41,640 nucleotides of DNA, taken from positions 1 through 41,640 of IMG/VR virus record IMGVR_UViG_3300025117_000131. One strand, written 5' to 3'. This document shows positions 7,149 to 14,211 of the stretch, in pieces; within the stretch, counting starts at the first letter, position 1, and every line of letters starts with the position of its first letter. The DNA is from a virus. The translations under genes were made by a program, and so were the position numbers. The notes below the pieces were generated by a model. The model did no database searches. It was not told the origin of the DNA and saw only the letters and a list, made by a program, of their open reading frames with translations.

Positions 7149-7176
7149 CCCCGGCGTTATGGGCGCCGGGGGTTTT
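7149..7176 (+). terminator. Rho-independent terminator
   Basis: An 8-bp perfect GC stem (CCCCGGCG at 7149-7156 with CGCCGGGG at 7164-7171), a seven-base loop and the run GTTTT form a standard intrinsic terminator ending the 5476-7139 gene group. The T run is short, so partial read-through into the next genes is likely. Confidence 0.8.
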
Positions 7177-7194
7177 AAAATTCAAGGAGGATAA

Positions 7195-7461
7195 ATGGAA
7201 GCATGTAAAATCGGGGAGTTGGAAAACATTCAACAGAGAAACCATCAAATAATGGATAATCTCAATAATGCCATATCTCGGTTGGCCAAACACCGCGAGA
7301 AGTTGTTCGGCTCAATACCGGGAAAATTACAGGGGGCAGAAAACAATGTCCCCTGTTCTCCGCCGGCCGGGATGATGGGTATCATAAAAGATCAGGCGGC
7401 AGAGATCGTGCGGAAGTCTGAAGAAATTCAGGTGCTTATAACGAAGCTGGAAGATCTGTAA
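7195..7461 (+). CDS. Coiled-coil hypothetical protein, 88 aa
   Basis: It starts at ATG 7195 after AAGGAGGATAA. Two helical segments with heptad spacing (residues 6-38 and 62-88, the latter DQAAEIVRKSEEIQVLITKL) flank a Pro/Gly/Cys linker (PCSPPAGMM). It likely oligomerises. No family recognised. It lies between a terminator and a structured leader, so it may be monocistronic. Confidence 0.7.
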   Translation: MEACKIGELENIQQRNHQIMDNLNNAISRLAKHREKLFGSIPGKLQGAENNVPCSPPAGMMGIIKDQAAEIVRKSEEIQVLITKLEDL

Positions 7462-7465
7462 AATA

Positions 7466-7621
7466 TTGCGCGGCGGCCGGGAAGGACCGGCTAGAGTCAA
7501 CGAGAAACTGTCTTAATCCCACCGACCTTTGAACGTTCCTGGGGAAGAGTGGGGCGATGTTCCCCGCCTTGATAGAAGCCGGTATCAAGCCCGGCCCGCG
7601 CTTTAAATTTTTAGGAGGTTT
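7466..7621 (+). promoter_or_regulatory. GC-rich structured leader of the cytosine methyltransferase gene
   Basis: No gene lies here. The region is closed by GCGCGG near 7468 pairing with CCGCGC near 7597, next to GCCGGG/CCCGGC. Inside are a local GCCGG/CCGGC hairpin near 7477-7493, a GGGG/CCCC hairpin near 7552-7565 and a 7-bp CTTGATA/TATCAAG hairpin near 7570-7590. It ends at the AGGAGG ribosome-binding site (7613-7618). The density of alternative pairings suggests a cis-regulatory RNA or independent RNA; it matches no riboswitch class I know. Confidence 0.5.
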
Positions 7622-9217
7622 ATGTGGATTATCCCGAAGTCACTTGTGTTGAGTGGTTCTACGGTTACGGTGGAAACGCTCTCGGACTTAAACGAGCAAT
7701 CCCAGGTCTGCGCGAAATCGCTAAGTGTGAGAGGGACGCCTTCGTCGTTGCGAACATGGTCAGCAAAATGGAAGCGGGACTCATGGACGCGGTTCCTGTC
7801 TGGACGGATTGTAAAACCTTCCCAATTGCAGAGTTTCACGGACTCGTGGACCTCTTTATTGCGTCCTATCCTTGCCAGGGGTTCAGCCACGCCGGTAAAA
7901 GACTCGGGGTCGAAGATGAACGCCACCTCTGGCCCTACTGCCGAAAGTGGATCCAAGGTGCAAGACCAGGAGCTGTTTGGCTCGAAAACGTCGAAGGACA
8001 CGTTTCGCTTGGACTCTCCACAGTCCTTGCCGACTTGGAAGAAGATGATTATACAGCGGCGTGGGGAATATTCAGCGCGTCTGAAGTCGGCGCGCCTCAC
8101 CAACGAAAAAGAGTGTTTATCCTGGCCTACGACCGCCGTAATGGACACGCTTGGCGGGCCTTACAAAACGGAATTAAAGGACGGGGCGTTCAGGAGTCAA
8201 CACAATCACAGCGATCCGAACAGCCCTTGGTACGGGGCGAGGTTGCGAGATGCGGTGAATGTTCCGGTTCAGAAGAACTGGCCCTCCGCAACAGTATCGG
8301 ACGTACACACGGACAATCTAAAGAGCAGTCAGCAGAAGCCCGGTTCGTTCCACAGCGTGACCCTGCCACAAGCGGACCGCTTGTGGCCCAGCAGCAACAG
8401 CAGGGATTGGAAGGACACGCCGGGGATGTCAACCACGCGAGATGGGAACCCCGAGGGGAGGATAGACCAGTTGCCGAGGGCGGTTTATGCGGAGTCAACC
8501 AGGTTGACTCCCGACTGTTCGGACAGGAGAAGCCAGAACAGCAAGCAACAAGGATTGAGCAATCAAATCAAGTCTGGCCTTCCCGCCCCGGAGTCAGCCA
8601 ATACGGATGGGAGCCGCCGAGAGTCGTGGGCAACGCCGAGAAGCGGAATGTCCGCGGGGAGCAAAGACGCGGTGTGGGAGCCGGGGAAGAAACCGACGTT
8701 GAATGGAAAGCCGATAACAACATCACTGACGGACCAAGTAAGGATAGTGTCATCGAAAGACTGCGGGAAGCGGGATATACTGTCGAGCCATGCGAACAAT
8801 GCCAAAAAGATGGAGATGACAGATACACCGTCTGTTTCTCCGACAACGGGTCCGGGGACTGTTGCTCCGTCGAAGGGATGCGGAGAATCTTGGGCGAGCC
8901 CGCACAGCAACTGCATGACGGGTCCGGGAGCGCAGGGCCGACAGGGCCGACAGGGCGGGAAGAACTTGCAGACGCAGGCGGGGAAACTCAATCCCCGTTG
9001 GGTAGAGACGCTAATGGGCTTGCCGCTGGGCTGGACCTGTCCCGATACACCGGCCTCAGTGATTCTGAACTGGCCGAAATTCGTGAATGGATGGAGAAGG
9101 GCACAAACCGAACCGACGAACTCCGCATGTGCGGAAACGGGGTTGTGCCAGCCACCGCCGAGCGTGCGTTCAGGGTCTTATACAAAGAACTCCAAGGAGC
9201 AAGATGAACTATTCTGA
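7622..9217 (+). CDS. Overlapping second-frame ORF across the methyltransferase gene, 531 aa
   Basis: An uninterrupted 531-codon frame starts at ATG 7622, two bases before the methyltransferase GTG (ATGTG), and ends at TGA 9217, ten bases past the methyltransferase stop. It contains motifs I recognise from a Ser/Thr-rich phage protein group: SWPTTAVMD near residue 164, LWPSSNSRDWKD near 254, and LNPRWVETLMGLPLGW near 455. The frame is open far longer than chance would allow. Translation would share AGGAGG 7613-7618, although its 3-base spacing is short. It may be a real protein, perhaps a methyltransferase partner, or a constrained shadow frame. The biochemical role is unknown. Confidence 0.5.
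   Translation: MWIIPKSLVLSGSTVTVETLSDLNEQSQVCAKSLSVRGTPSSLRTWSAKWKRDSWTRFLSGRIVKPSQLQSFTDSWTSLLRPILARGSATPVKDSGSKMNATSGPTAESGSKVQDQELFGSKTSKDTFRLDSPQSLPTWKKMIIQRRGEYSARLKSARLTNEKECLSWPTTAVMDTLGGPYKTELKDGAFRSQHNHSDPNSPWYGARLRDAVNVPVQKNWPSATVSDVHTDNLKSSQQKPGSFHSVTLPQADRLWPSSNSRDWKDTPGMSTTRDGNPEGRIDQLPRAVYAESTRLTPDCSDRRSQNSKQQGLSNQIKSGLPAPESANTDGSRRESWATPRSGMSAGSKDAVWEPGKKPTLNGKPITTSLTDQVRIVSSKDCGKRDILSSHANNAKKMEMTDTPSVSPTTGPGTVAPSKGCGESWASPHSNCMTGPGAQGRQGRQGGKNLQTQAGKLNPRWVETLMGLPLGWTCPDTPASVILNWPKFVNGWRRAQTEPTNSACAETGLCQPPPSVRSGSYTKNSKEQDELF
7624..9207 (+). CDS. DNA (cytosine-C5) methyltransferase, 527 aa
   Basis: It transfers a methyl group from SAM to cytosine C5 in DNA. Motif I is FYGYGG at residues 12-17, motif IV SYPCQGF with catalytic Cys84, motif VI ENV at 121-123, motif VIII QRKR at 160-163, and the closing motif X GNGVVP lies near 502. 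Between VIII and X is a long low-complexity Gln/Gly-rich stretch of about 300 residues that would hold the target-recognition region. GTG 7624 is five bases after AGGAGG. The protein is longer than the common 330-420 residues. Probable role: modifying phage DNA against host restriction. A second open frame overlaps its whole length. Confidence 0.92.
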   Translation: MDYPEVTCVEWFYGYGGNALGLKRAIPGLREIAKCERDAFVVANMVSKMEAGLMDAVPVWTDCKTFPIAEFHGLVDLFIASYPCQGFSHAGKRLGVEDERHLWPYCRKWIQGARPGAVWLENVEGHVSLGLSTVLADLEEDDYTAAWGIFSASEVGAPHQRKRVFILAYDRRNGHAWRALQNGIKGRGVQESTQSQRSEQPLVRGEVARCGECSGSEELALRNSIGRTHGQSKEQSAEARFVPQRDPATSGPLVAQQQQQGLEGHAGDVNHARWEPRGEDRPVAEGGLCGVNQVDSRLFGQEKPEQQATRIEQSNQVWPSRPGVSQYGWEPPRVVGNAEKRNVRGEQRRGVGAGEETDVEWKADNNITDGPSKDSVIERLREAGYTVEPCEQCQKDGDDRYTVCFSDNGSGDCCSVEGMRRILGEPAQQLHDGSGSAGPTGPTGREELADAGGETQSPLGRDANGLAAGLDLSRYTGLSDSELAEIREWMEKGTNRTDELRMCGNGVVPATAERAFRVLYKELQGAR

Positions 9218-11354
9218 TTTTGGTTGGGCGACGTTCCCCTGCAGCGGGAAGGTGCCGGTTAAAGGCTCGAATGGTTTCGAGGACGCTGATTTAACCGGCG
9301 AGGTGTTTCAGAAATTCCACGGCGATAACATCGCGATAGCCACCGGCGCCCCGTCCGGCGTCTTTGTCTTGGACGTGGACGTGAAGCCAAAGAAGGACGG
9401 CCGGCCTGGTGTCGGGGCTGAGTCCCTGGCTGCGCTGGTGGCTAAGCATGGGCCGCTGCCGGACACCGTACAGGCGCGAACCTGGAGCGGTGGATCTCAT
9501 TACTTTTTTAAGATGCCGGAGGGCGGGCTTGGCTGCAGGATAGGGTTCCTGCCGGATTTAGACATCAGGGCAGATGGGGGCTACGTTATAGCGCCGCCGT
9601 CCATTGTCGAGGGCAAGTCCTATACCTGGGTGCACAGCCCGGAGGATTATGACGTGGACCCGGCGCCGAAGTGGTTGCTGGATTTATTGGCGAAGCCGAA
9701 GGCGCCTACCGCGCCGGCAGCCGAAGATGCCACAGGGATGGTCGTTGAGGGTAATAGGAACGGCGAGTTAACTCGCCGGGCCGGGAAGATGCGCGCGGCC
9801 GGGGTCGCCGCGGATGAGATATATACCACGCTGTCGAAGTTTAACGCCACACGTTGCTCTCCGCCTCTACCCGACAAGGACGTGCGCGTGATCTCTAATT
9901 CTATTGCGCGTTACGAGCCGTCTGTCGACAATATCTTCCTGTCGACGCCGCATGACCAGGAGGGGCATTATCAGGTGTTTAAGTCACTGCATGGCAAGAA
10001 CGTGCTGTTCACCCGGGAGCTTGGCTGGATGGTATATCACGACGGGTTTTGGGATAAGGATCTATCCGATAAATACCTTAGCGAGTGGATCACGGACGTG
10101 TTGCGTCGACGTAAGCAAGCCATCACGCAGGGCGGCATGAAGTTCACGCTCTCCAAGTTTGAGGCCAGCCGCGCGAACCTGGACTCTGTGAAGGCGATTT
10201 GTAAGGACCGGTTGATGGGGCGTTTGGCCGATTTTAACGCGGAGCCGCACTTATTGAACTGTAATAACGGCGTGCTGAACCTGAAAACGCTGGAATTATT
10301 GCCACACGCGCCGGAGTTCCTGTTTAACTACAAGCTTAAGACGAACTGGAATCCGGCCGCAGAGTCGCTGCCCTGGGTGGATTTTGTGGCCAGTTGCGTG
10401 GGGGAGGATCCCGCCGACTTCACGGAGTCTATCAGCGCGCTTGAGCTCCTGCAGATAGCGGCCGGGTATTCGTTAACCGGGGATACCACCGCGGAGACCA
10501 TGTTTTACGTGTTCGGACCGCCGCGGTCCGGTAAGGGCACGTTTATGACCGCTATACAGAATCTCATGGGTCCGCTGTCTAACACCGTGAACATTGGGAC
10601 GCTGTGCTCCGCCAGCAAGAGCGACAACCAGAACTTCGAGCTGGCCGGGCTATCGCTTTGCCGGTACGTTACGGTCGCGGAGACTGGGCGCGACACCTAC
10701 CTGGACTCCGGCCGGATAAAGAATTTGACCGGTAATGACCCCATACAATGCGCGTTCAAATTCAAGGACTCATTCCGCTATAACCCTCTGTTTAAGATAT
10801 GGGTGTCGTCAAATCATGAGGTTAACGTGGACGCCGGGGATGACGCCGTGTGGGACAGGCTACGGGCGTTTCACTTCCTGAATAGCCATAAGGATAACCC
10901 GGACACGTCCCTTAAGCGCAGGATGGTGGCAGGTAGCGAGGCTGTGTTGCTGTGGTGCGCACAGGGCGCTCAGGCTTGGTTTAGGCTGCAGGAACAGGGC
11001 AAGGCCATGCCTCGGACCGACAAAATGCGAGAATACCTCAAGGAACGTAAGGACGAGGCCGACTACGTGCAGCAGTTCCTGCAGGATGAGGGGATTGAGA
11101 AGCCGGACTATGGGTCTAGCGCGTTTGATGGGTATAGCTCAGATAATTATGAGCCGGTGGCTCGCATTTATGGCCGGTTTAAGGAGTTCTGCGGCGCCAA
11201 TCATATAGATAAGTTCCTTTCTTTACGGAGTTTTGTGAGCGATCTTAAGCGCCGGGGGTTCGTTTATACGCAGCGTAAGGTGGCGGATAAGACCGCGCGG
11301 GTGTTCTTAATCACGAAGCGCATGCCTACTGGGGTAAACAATGACCTTTTTTAG
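9204..11354 (+). CDS. Bifunctional primase-polymerase / D5-like SF3 helicase, 716 aa
   Basis: The N-terminal Prim-Pol domain (residues 1-195) carries the catalytic VLDVDV (D57, D59), the SHYFF histidine motif near residue 98 and DLDIRADGGYVIAPPS. A PriCT-like helical domain follows at about 205-255 (GNRNGELTRRAGKM). The C-terminal SF3/D5 helicase has Walker A GPPRSGKGT near 438 and VSSNHEVNVDAGDDAVWDR with the arginine finger region. The predicted role is primer synthesis and unwinding at the phage fork. ATG 9204 has GGAGC upstream; the frame open from 9087 lies inside the previous gene. The adjacent DnaA-box region suggests a co-located origin. Confidence 0.93.
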   Translation: MNYSDFGWATFPCSGKVPVKGSNGFEDADLTGEVFQKFHGDNIAIATGAPSGVFVLDVDVKPKKDGRPGVGAESLAALVAKHGPLPDTVQARTWSGGSHYFFKMPEGGLGCRIGFLPDLDIRADGGYVIAPPSIVEGKSYTWVHSPEDYDVDPAPKWLLDLLAKPKAPTAPAAEDATGMVVEGNRNGELTRRAGKMRAAGVAADEIYTTLSKFNATRCSPPLPDKDVRVISNSIARYEPSVDNIFLSTPHDQEGHYQVFKSLHGKNVLFTRELGWMVYHDGFWDKDLSDKYLSEWITDVLRRRKQAITQGGMKFTLSKFEASRANLDSVKAICKDRLMGRLADFNAEPHLLNCNNGVLNLKTLELLPHAPEFLFNYKLKTNWNPAAESLPWVDFVASCVGEDPADFTESISALELLQIAAGYSLTGDTTAETMFYVFGPPRSGKGTFMTAIQNLMGPLSNTVNIGTLCSASKSDNQNFELAGLSLCRYVTVAETGRDTYLDSGRIKNLTGNDPIQCAFKFKDSFRYNPLFKIWVSSNHEVNVDAGDDAVWDRLRAFHFLNSHKDNPDTSLKRRMVAGSEAVLLWCAQGAQAWFRLQEQGKAMPRTDKMREYLKERKDEADYVQQFLQDEGIEKPDYGSSAFDGYSSDNYEPVARIYGRFKEFCGANHIDKFLSLRSFVSDLKRRGFVYTQRKVADKTARVFLITKRMPTGVNNDLF

Positions 11355-11652
11355 GTCCCTGAGTCCGTCCCTGAACGGTCCCTGGCTGAGGGACGGACGG
11401 AGTTATCCACAGGTTTACGGAGTTATCCACAGGGGATTGTGGATAACATTCAGGGACGGGGGACCATTAGGGACGGATTTTTACCAATGAGAATCCCTAG
11501 GTCCCCAAGTCCCTGTGTTACAGGATGTGTATGTTAAAGGGTAAAAAAGGATATATACTATATATAGCGGGGGGGTTTCCAAAAAATCGGGGACTCAGGG
11601 GAATTCAGTATAATTAATACGTGTATATAATGATAATGATAAGGAGAAAGTT
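11355..11652. other. Putative replication origin with DnaA boxes and iteron-like repeats
   Basis: Three perfect DnaA boxes lie within 44 bases: TTATCCACA at 11403-11411 and 11423-11431, and its reverse complement at 11438-11446. GGGACGG units recur on both strands, including the inverted repeat TCCGTCCCT near 11362 with AGGGACGGA near 11390 and further copies near 11452 and 11470. An AT-rich stretch (11531-11570, with TATATACTATATATA) could be the unwinding element. The position right after the primase-helicase gene supports an origin. There is no gene in this interval. Confidence 0.75.
11609..11631 (+). promoter_or_regulatory. Tandem -10-like elements upstream of the 11653 gene
   Basis: Two exact TATAAT hexamers occur at 11609-11614 and 11626-11631, in the AT-rich DNA between the origin and the 11653 gene. 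Neither has a good -35 or a TGn extension. They may be weak promoters for the 11653-13562 operon or part of the duplex-unwinding region. Confidence 0.4.
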
Positions 11653-12009
11653 ATGGCAAAATACAAAGGGCACGATCGGGTGGTGTTTCTGGATGGGTAC
11701 GCGCATGGGTGGCAGGATGGGCTGGCGGTGGGGTGGAAGCGGTCAGGGGGTGGGCAGGCGGCGCTAGAGCCTGCGTTCAAGCGTGGGGGCCGGCTGCGCT
11801 ACACGGACGCGCTTGGGGTGGCGTACCGGGCGGGTGGAGGGAGAATGTCAGGCCCATGCGCCAGTCCGGTGACCGGTCCGAACATGAAGGTTTCTTTTGA
11901 GGCCATAAAGCGCGGGGTCAAGAAATTGGGGCGCATAAAAACCAAACATGGGGTGTTGCGGTTTGTAAAACATCCGCTGCTTGACAAAGCGCGAAGGGGG
12001 ACAAAATGA
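11653..12009 (+). CDS. Hypothetical Gly/Arg-rich protein, 118 aa
   Basis: ATG 11653 follows AAGGAGAAAG. The N-terminal half is Gly-rich and aromatic (YAHGWQDGLAVGWKR), suggesting an internal repeat around HGW/VGW. The C-terminal third is basic (FEAIKRGVKKLGRIKTKHG). It ends DKARRGTK, almost the same tail as the next protein because a DNA repeat lies at both gene ends. It overlaps the HTH gene by four bases. Function unknown; adjacency to the origin and basic charge fit DNA binding. Confidence 0.65.
   Translation: MAKYKGHDRVVFLDGYAHGWQDGLAVGWKRSGGGQAALEPAFKRGGRLRYTDALGVAYRAGGGRMSGPCASPVTGPNMKVSFEAIKRGVKKLGRIKTKHGVLRFVKHPLLDKARRGTK
11981..12005 (+). repeat. TTGACAAAGCGCGA direct repeat, copy 1
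   Basis: The 14-base sequence TTGACAAAGCGCGA, followed after a short G tract by GGGACAAA, sits at the 3' end of the 11653 gene and recurs at 12202-12223 at the 3' end of the following gene. It contains a consensus -35 hexamer. It may be a duplicated promoter or operator. Confidence 0.6.
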
Positions 12010-12227
12010 CCGGAGACTTCACAAAGCGATTCACAAGGTGCTTGACAACCTATCGCAGGCTTTCCTGCGGGGCAGTTTTAACGGTAGCGCAGTTGTCGCG
12101 GGATTATGGCGTCAGTATACGCACAATCCAGCGTGATTTAAACGCACTATCAATGGCGGGATATTCGATAATACCGGCGTTGGGTAAGGGCACAGTGGCT
12201 ATTGACAAAGCGCGAGGGACAAAGTAA
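12006..12227 (+). CDS. HTH transcriptional regulator, 73 aa
   Basis: The central segment LTVAQLSRDYGVSIRTIQRDLNALSMAGYSI (about residues 25-57) is a clear winged-helix HTH of the HTH_11/DeoR type, with the recognition helix in VSIRTIQRDL. No effector domain is present, so it would act as a minimal DNA-binding protein. It overlaps its neighbour by ATGA. TTGACA-containing repeats at both of its ends are candidate binding sites, though this is untested. Confidence 0.82.
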   Translation: MTGDFTKRFTRCLTTYRRLSCGAVLTVAQLSRDYGVSIRTIQRDLNALSMAGYSIIPALGKGTVAIDKARGTK

Positions 12228-12230
12228 ACT
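12202..12230 (+). promoter_or_regulatory. Putative promoter for the adenine methyltransferase gene, within repeat copy 2
   Basis: TTGACA at 12202-12207 is followed after exactly 17 bases by TAAACT at 12225-12230. The predicted start of transcription, near 12237, coincides with an ATG, so the message could be leaderless. The -35 belongs to the second copy of the TTGACAAAGCGCGA repeat. It overlaps the end of the HTH gene. Confidence 0.5.
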
Positions 12231-13562
12231 ATGGTCATGGTATCACTGTCCTGGAAAACCGAGCGCCGGAAAGTGTCAGCGCTTATCCCTTATGATAAAA
12301 ACCCGCGGCGGCTTACGGAGGCGCAGCCTGCGCAGCTCACAAAATCTCTTGAACGCTTTAACCTGGTTGAAATCCCGGCCATAAACACGGACGGCGTGAT
12401 CGTGGCTGGGCACCAGCGCCTGGCGATGATGAAAGCGCTTGGCCGCGGGGACGAGGTGGTGGACGTCCGGGTGCCGAACCGTAAACTATCGGTGGGGGAG
12501 CTTAAGGAGTACAATCTCCGCAGCAATAAAAATACCGGCGAGTGGGACCTGGGTATCCTGGCGTCTGATTTTGATATCGAAATGCTCAAAGACGTGGGGT
12601 TCACGGATGCTGAGCTCTCGAAGATGCCGTTTGAGGGCCTGGGCCCTGATGATTTAAACGATGTGCCGCCGATACCTGACAAAGCGGTCAGTAAGTTGGG
12701 CGATTTATACGCCCTGGGTAGCCATCGTTTGCTTTGTGGTGATTCCTGTAAAGCCGAGGACGTGAAGCGGCTCATGGGCGGGAAGCCGGCGGAGTGCGTG
12801 TTCACGGATCCGCCGTATAATGTAAATTATACCGGTCGGCGTAAAATGCGGAACGAAATCCTCAACGACTCGATGTCCGGTGATGATTTTTACCTGTTCC
12901 TGTTGTCGGCATTTAAGAACATGTGCTCGGCTATGGCGCCTGGTGCCGGCATCTACGTGTGCCACGGCGACAACGAGCGCTTCAATTTCCAGAAGGCGAT
13001 GGTTAACGCCGGCCTGGAGCAGAAGGAGTGTATAATTTGGGTTAAGAACAGCCTGGTGATCGGCCGGCAGGACTACCATTGGCGACACGAGCCCATCCTC
13101 TACGGCTGGAAGCCGGGCGCGTCGCACCGCTGGTATGGCGACCGCAAGGGCACGACCGTCATTGAAAATTTTCCCTGCTTGCAGGTTGTACCGTTAATCG
13201 AGAAAAAGGGCTTTCATGTCACGGTATCGACCGAGGAGAACCACGTTTCGTTTGAGTGCAAAGACGTGAAAGTGTTGGAGGCATTCACTGGGGATAAGAG
13301 TAGCGTGTGGTATTTCAACCGGCCGACGTCCAGTAAAGAGCACCCGACCATGAAGCCGGTGGAGTTGATAACCCGGGCGCTTAACAACAGCTCCAAGCGC
13401 GGGGATATCGTGCTGGACCTGTTTGGCGGGAGTGGTAGCACGCTGATCGCGGCCGAGCATATCGGGCGCGTGGCGTACCTGATGGAGCTATCGCCGGTGT
13501 TCGTGGACGTCATCATAAAACGATGGGAGAACGCTACCGGGAAGAAGGCGGTGAAGCTATAA
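12231..13562 (+). CDS. ParB-like/DNA N6-adenine methyltransferase fusion, 443 aa
   Basis: Residues about 12-110 form a ParB-like domain (LIPYDKNPRRL, VAGHQRLAMMKALG). The methyltransferase has the catalytic TDPPYN motif near residues 192-197 and the SAM-binding DLFGGSGST near 396-404; this order (DPPY before FGGSG) fits a beta-class N6-adenine enzyme. Such fusions are common in phages and are annotated as site-specific methyltransferases. It may start at ATG 12231 or ATG 12237. It likely protects phage DNA or alters promoter binding. It ends one base into the terminase gene (TAATG). Confidence 0.92.
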   Translation: MVMVSLSWKTERRKVSALIPYDKNPRRLTEAQPAQLTKSLERFNLVEIPAINTDGVIVAGHQRLAMMKALGRGDEVVDVRVPNRKLSVGELKEYNLRSNKNTGEWDLGILASDFDIEMLKDVGFTDAELSKMPFEGLGPDDLNDVPPIPDKAVSKLGDLYALGSHRLLCGDSCKAEDVKRLMGGKPAECVFTDPPYNVNYTGRRKMRNEILNDSMSGDDFYLFLLSAFKNMCSAMAPGAGIYVCHGDNERFNFQKAMVNAGLEQKECIIWVKNSLVIGRQDYHWRHEPILYGWKPGASHRWYGDRKGTTVIENFPCLQVVPLIEKKGFHVTVSTEENHVSFECKDVKVLEAFTGDKSSVWYFNRPTSSKEHPTMKPVELITRALNNSSKRGDIVLDLFGGSGSTLIAAEHIGRVAYLMELSPVFVDVIIKRWENATGKKAVKL

Positions 13563-14005
13563 TGGGCGCTCCTGGTAAACCGAACCCGAACGCTGGCCGT
13601 AAGCTTTTTAATGGCAAACCGGAGGCGTCCGTACTTTTGTTATTGAGACAAGCGTGGTCGCTTGACTGCCCGGACGCGGAGGCAGCGGCGCTCGCCGGAA
13701 TTTCCCCATCTGCTCTTTCTGAGTATCTTTCTCGCAATCCTGCAATAGCCGAAGAGAAAGAGGCTTTAAAGCTTAAGCCGTTTCTCTCGGCGCGTAACAC
13801 GATAATAAAAGGCATTGTTGAGGGAGATAAAGACACGGCACGATGGTATCTAGAGCGCAAGCGTAAGCGCGAGTTTAGCACGTTACAGCAGCACGAGGTT
13901 GGCGAGCAGGGCACGTTCCGTGATTTGACCGATGACGAGCTTGATCAGATAATCGCCGGGAAGAAGAAGCCGGCGGACTTCCTGGGTTTGGAAAAAAAAC
14001 TATGA
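13562..14005 (+). CDS. terS: Terminase small subunit, 147 aa
   Basis: An N-terminal Gly/Pro/Asn-rich lead is followed by an HTH (CPDAEAAALAGISPSALSEYL), an oligomerisation helix and KDTARWYLERKRKREFS, the usual TerS layout. The C-terminus (LTDDELDQIIAG) is the tail often seen to contact the large subunit. ATG 13562 overlaps the methyltransferase stop. TerS recognises the packaging site; that site was not identified here. Confidence 0.88.
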   Translation: MGAPGKPNPNAGRKLFNGKPEASVLLLLRQAWSLDCPDAEAAALAGISPSALSEYLSRNPAIAEEKEALKLKPFLSARNTIIKGIVEGDKDTARWYLERKRKREFSTLQQHEVGEQGTFRDLTDDELDQIIAGKKKPADFLGLEKKL

Positions 14006-14211
14006 CATTTTTTAAACTGTCGCGCAAAAATGGTAAGGCTTCATTAATGAAATGGGTAAACAGTCAAGAGGCCGCTGGTCCATTGACCGAGGAAGATTTT
14101 AACCGCGCGATCAGGCAATTATTTCCGTGTAATGACCCCACCGCCGACGTGAAAGCCTCACCTGGGGCAACGTCGCCCGCCGAAAATGCCAGAACTTCCC
14201 GAAAACATTGA
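14002..14211 (+). CDS. Small protein between terminase genes, 69 aa
   Basis: It overlaps the TerS stop by ATGA and extends 26 bases into the large terminase gene, so it belongs to the same translational chain. The first 45 residues look like a small folded helical domain (ASLMKWVNSQEAAG, TEEDFNRAIRQLF); the rest is low-complexity. It may assist packaging. No family recognised. Confidence 0.65.
   Translation: MTFFKLSRKNGKASLMKWVNSQEAAGPLTEEDFNRAIRQLFPCNDPTADVKASPGATSPAENARTSRKH

Noticed and set aside
12042-12047. TTGACA inside the HTH gene
   Set aside because: No -10 element lies at a suitable distance; probably a chance match within coding DNA.
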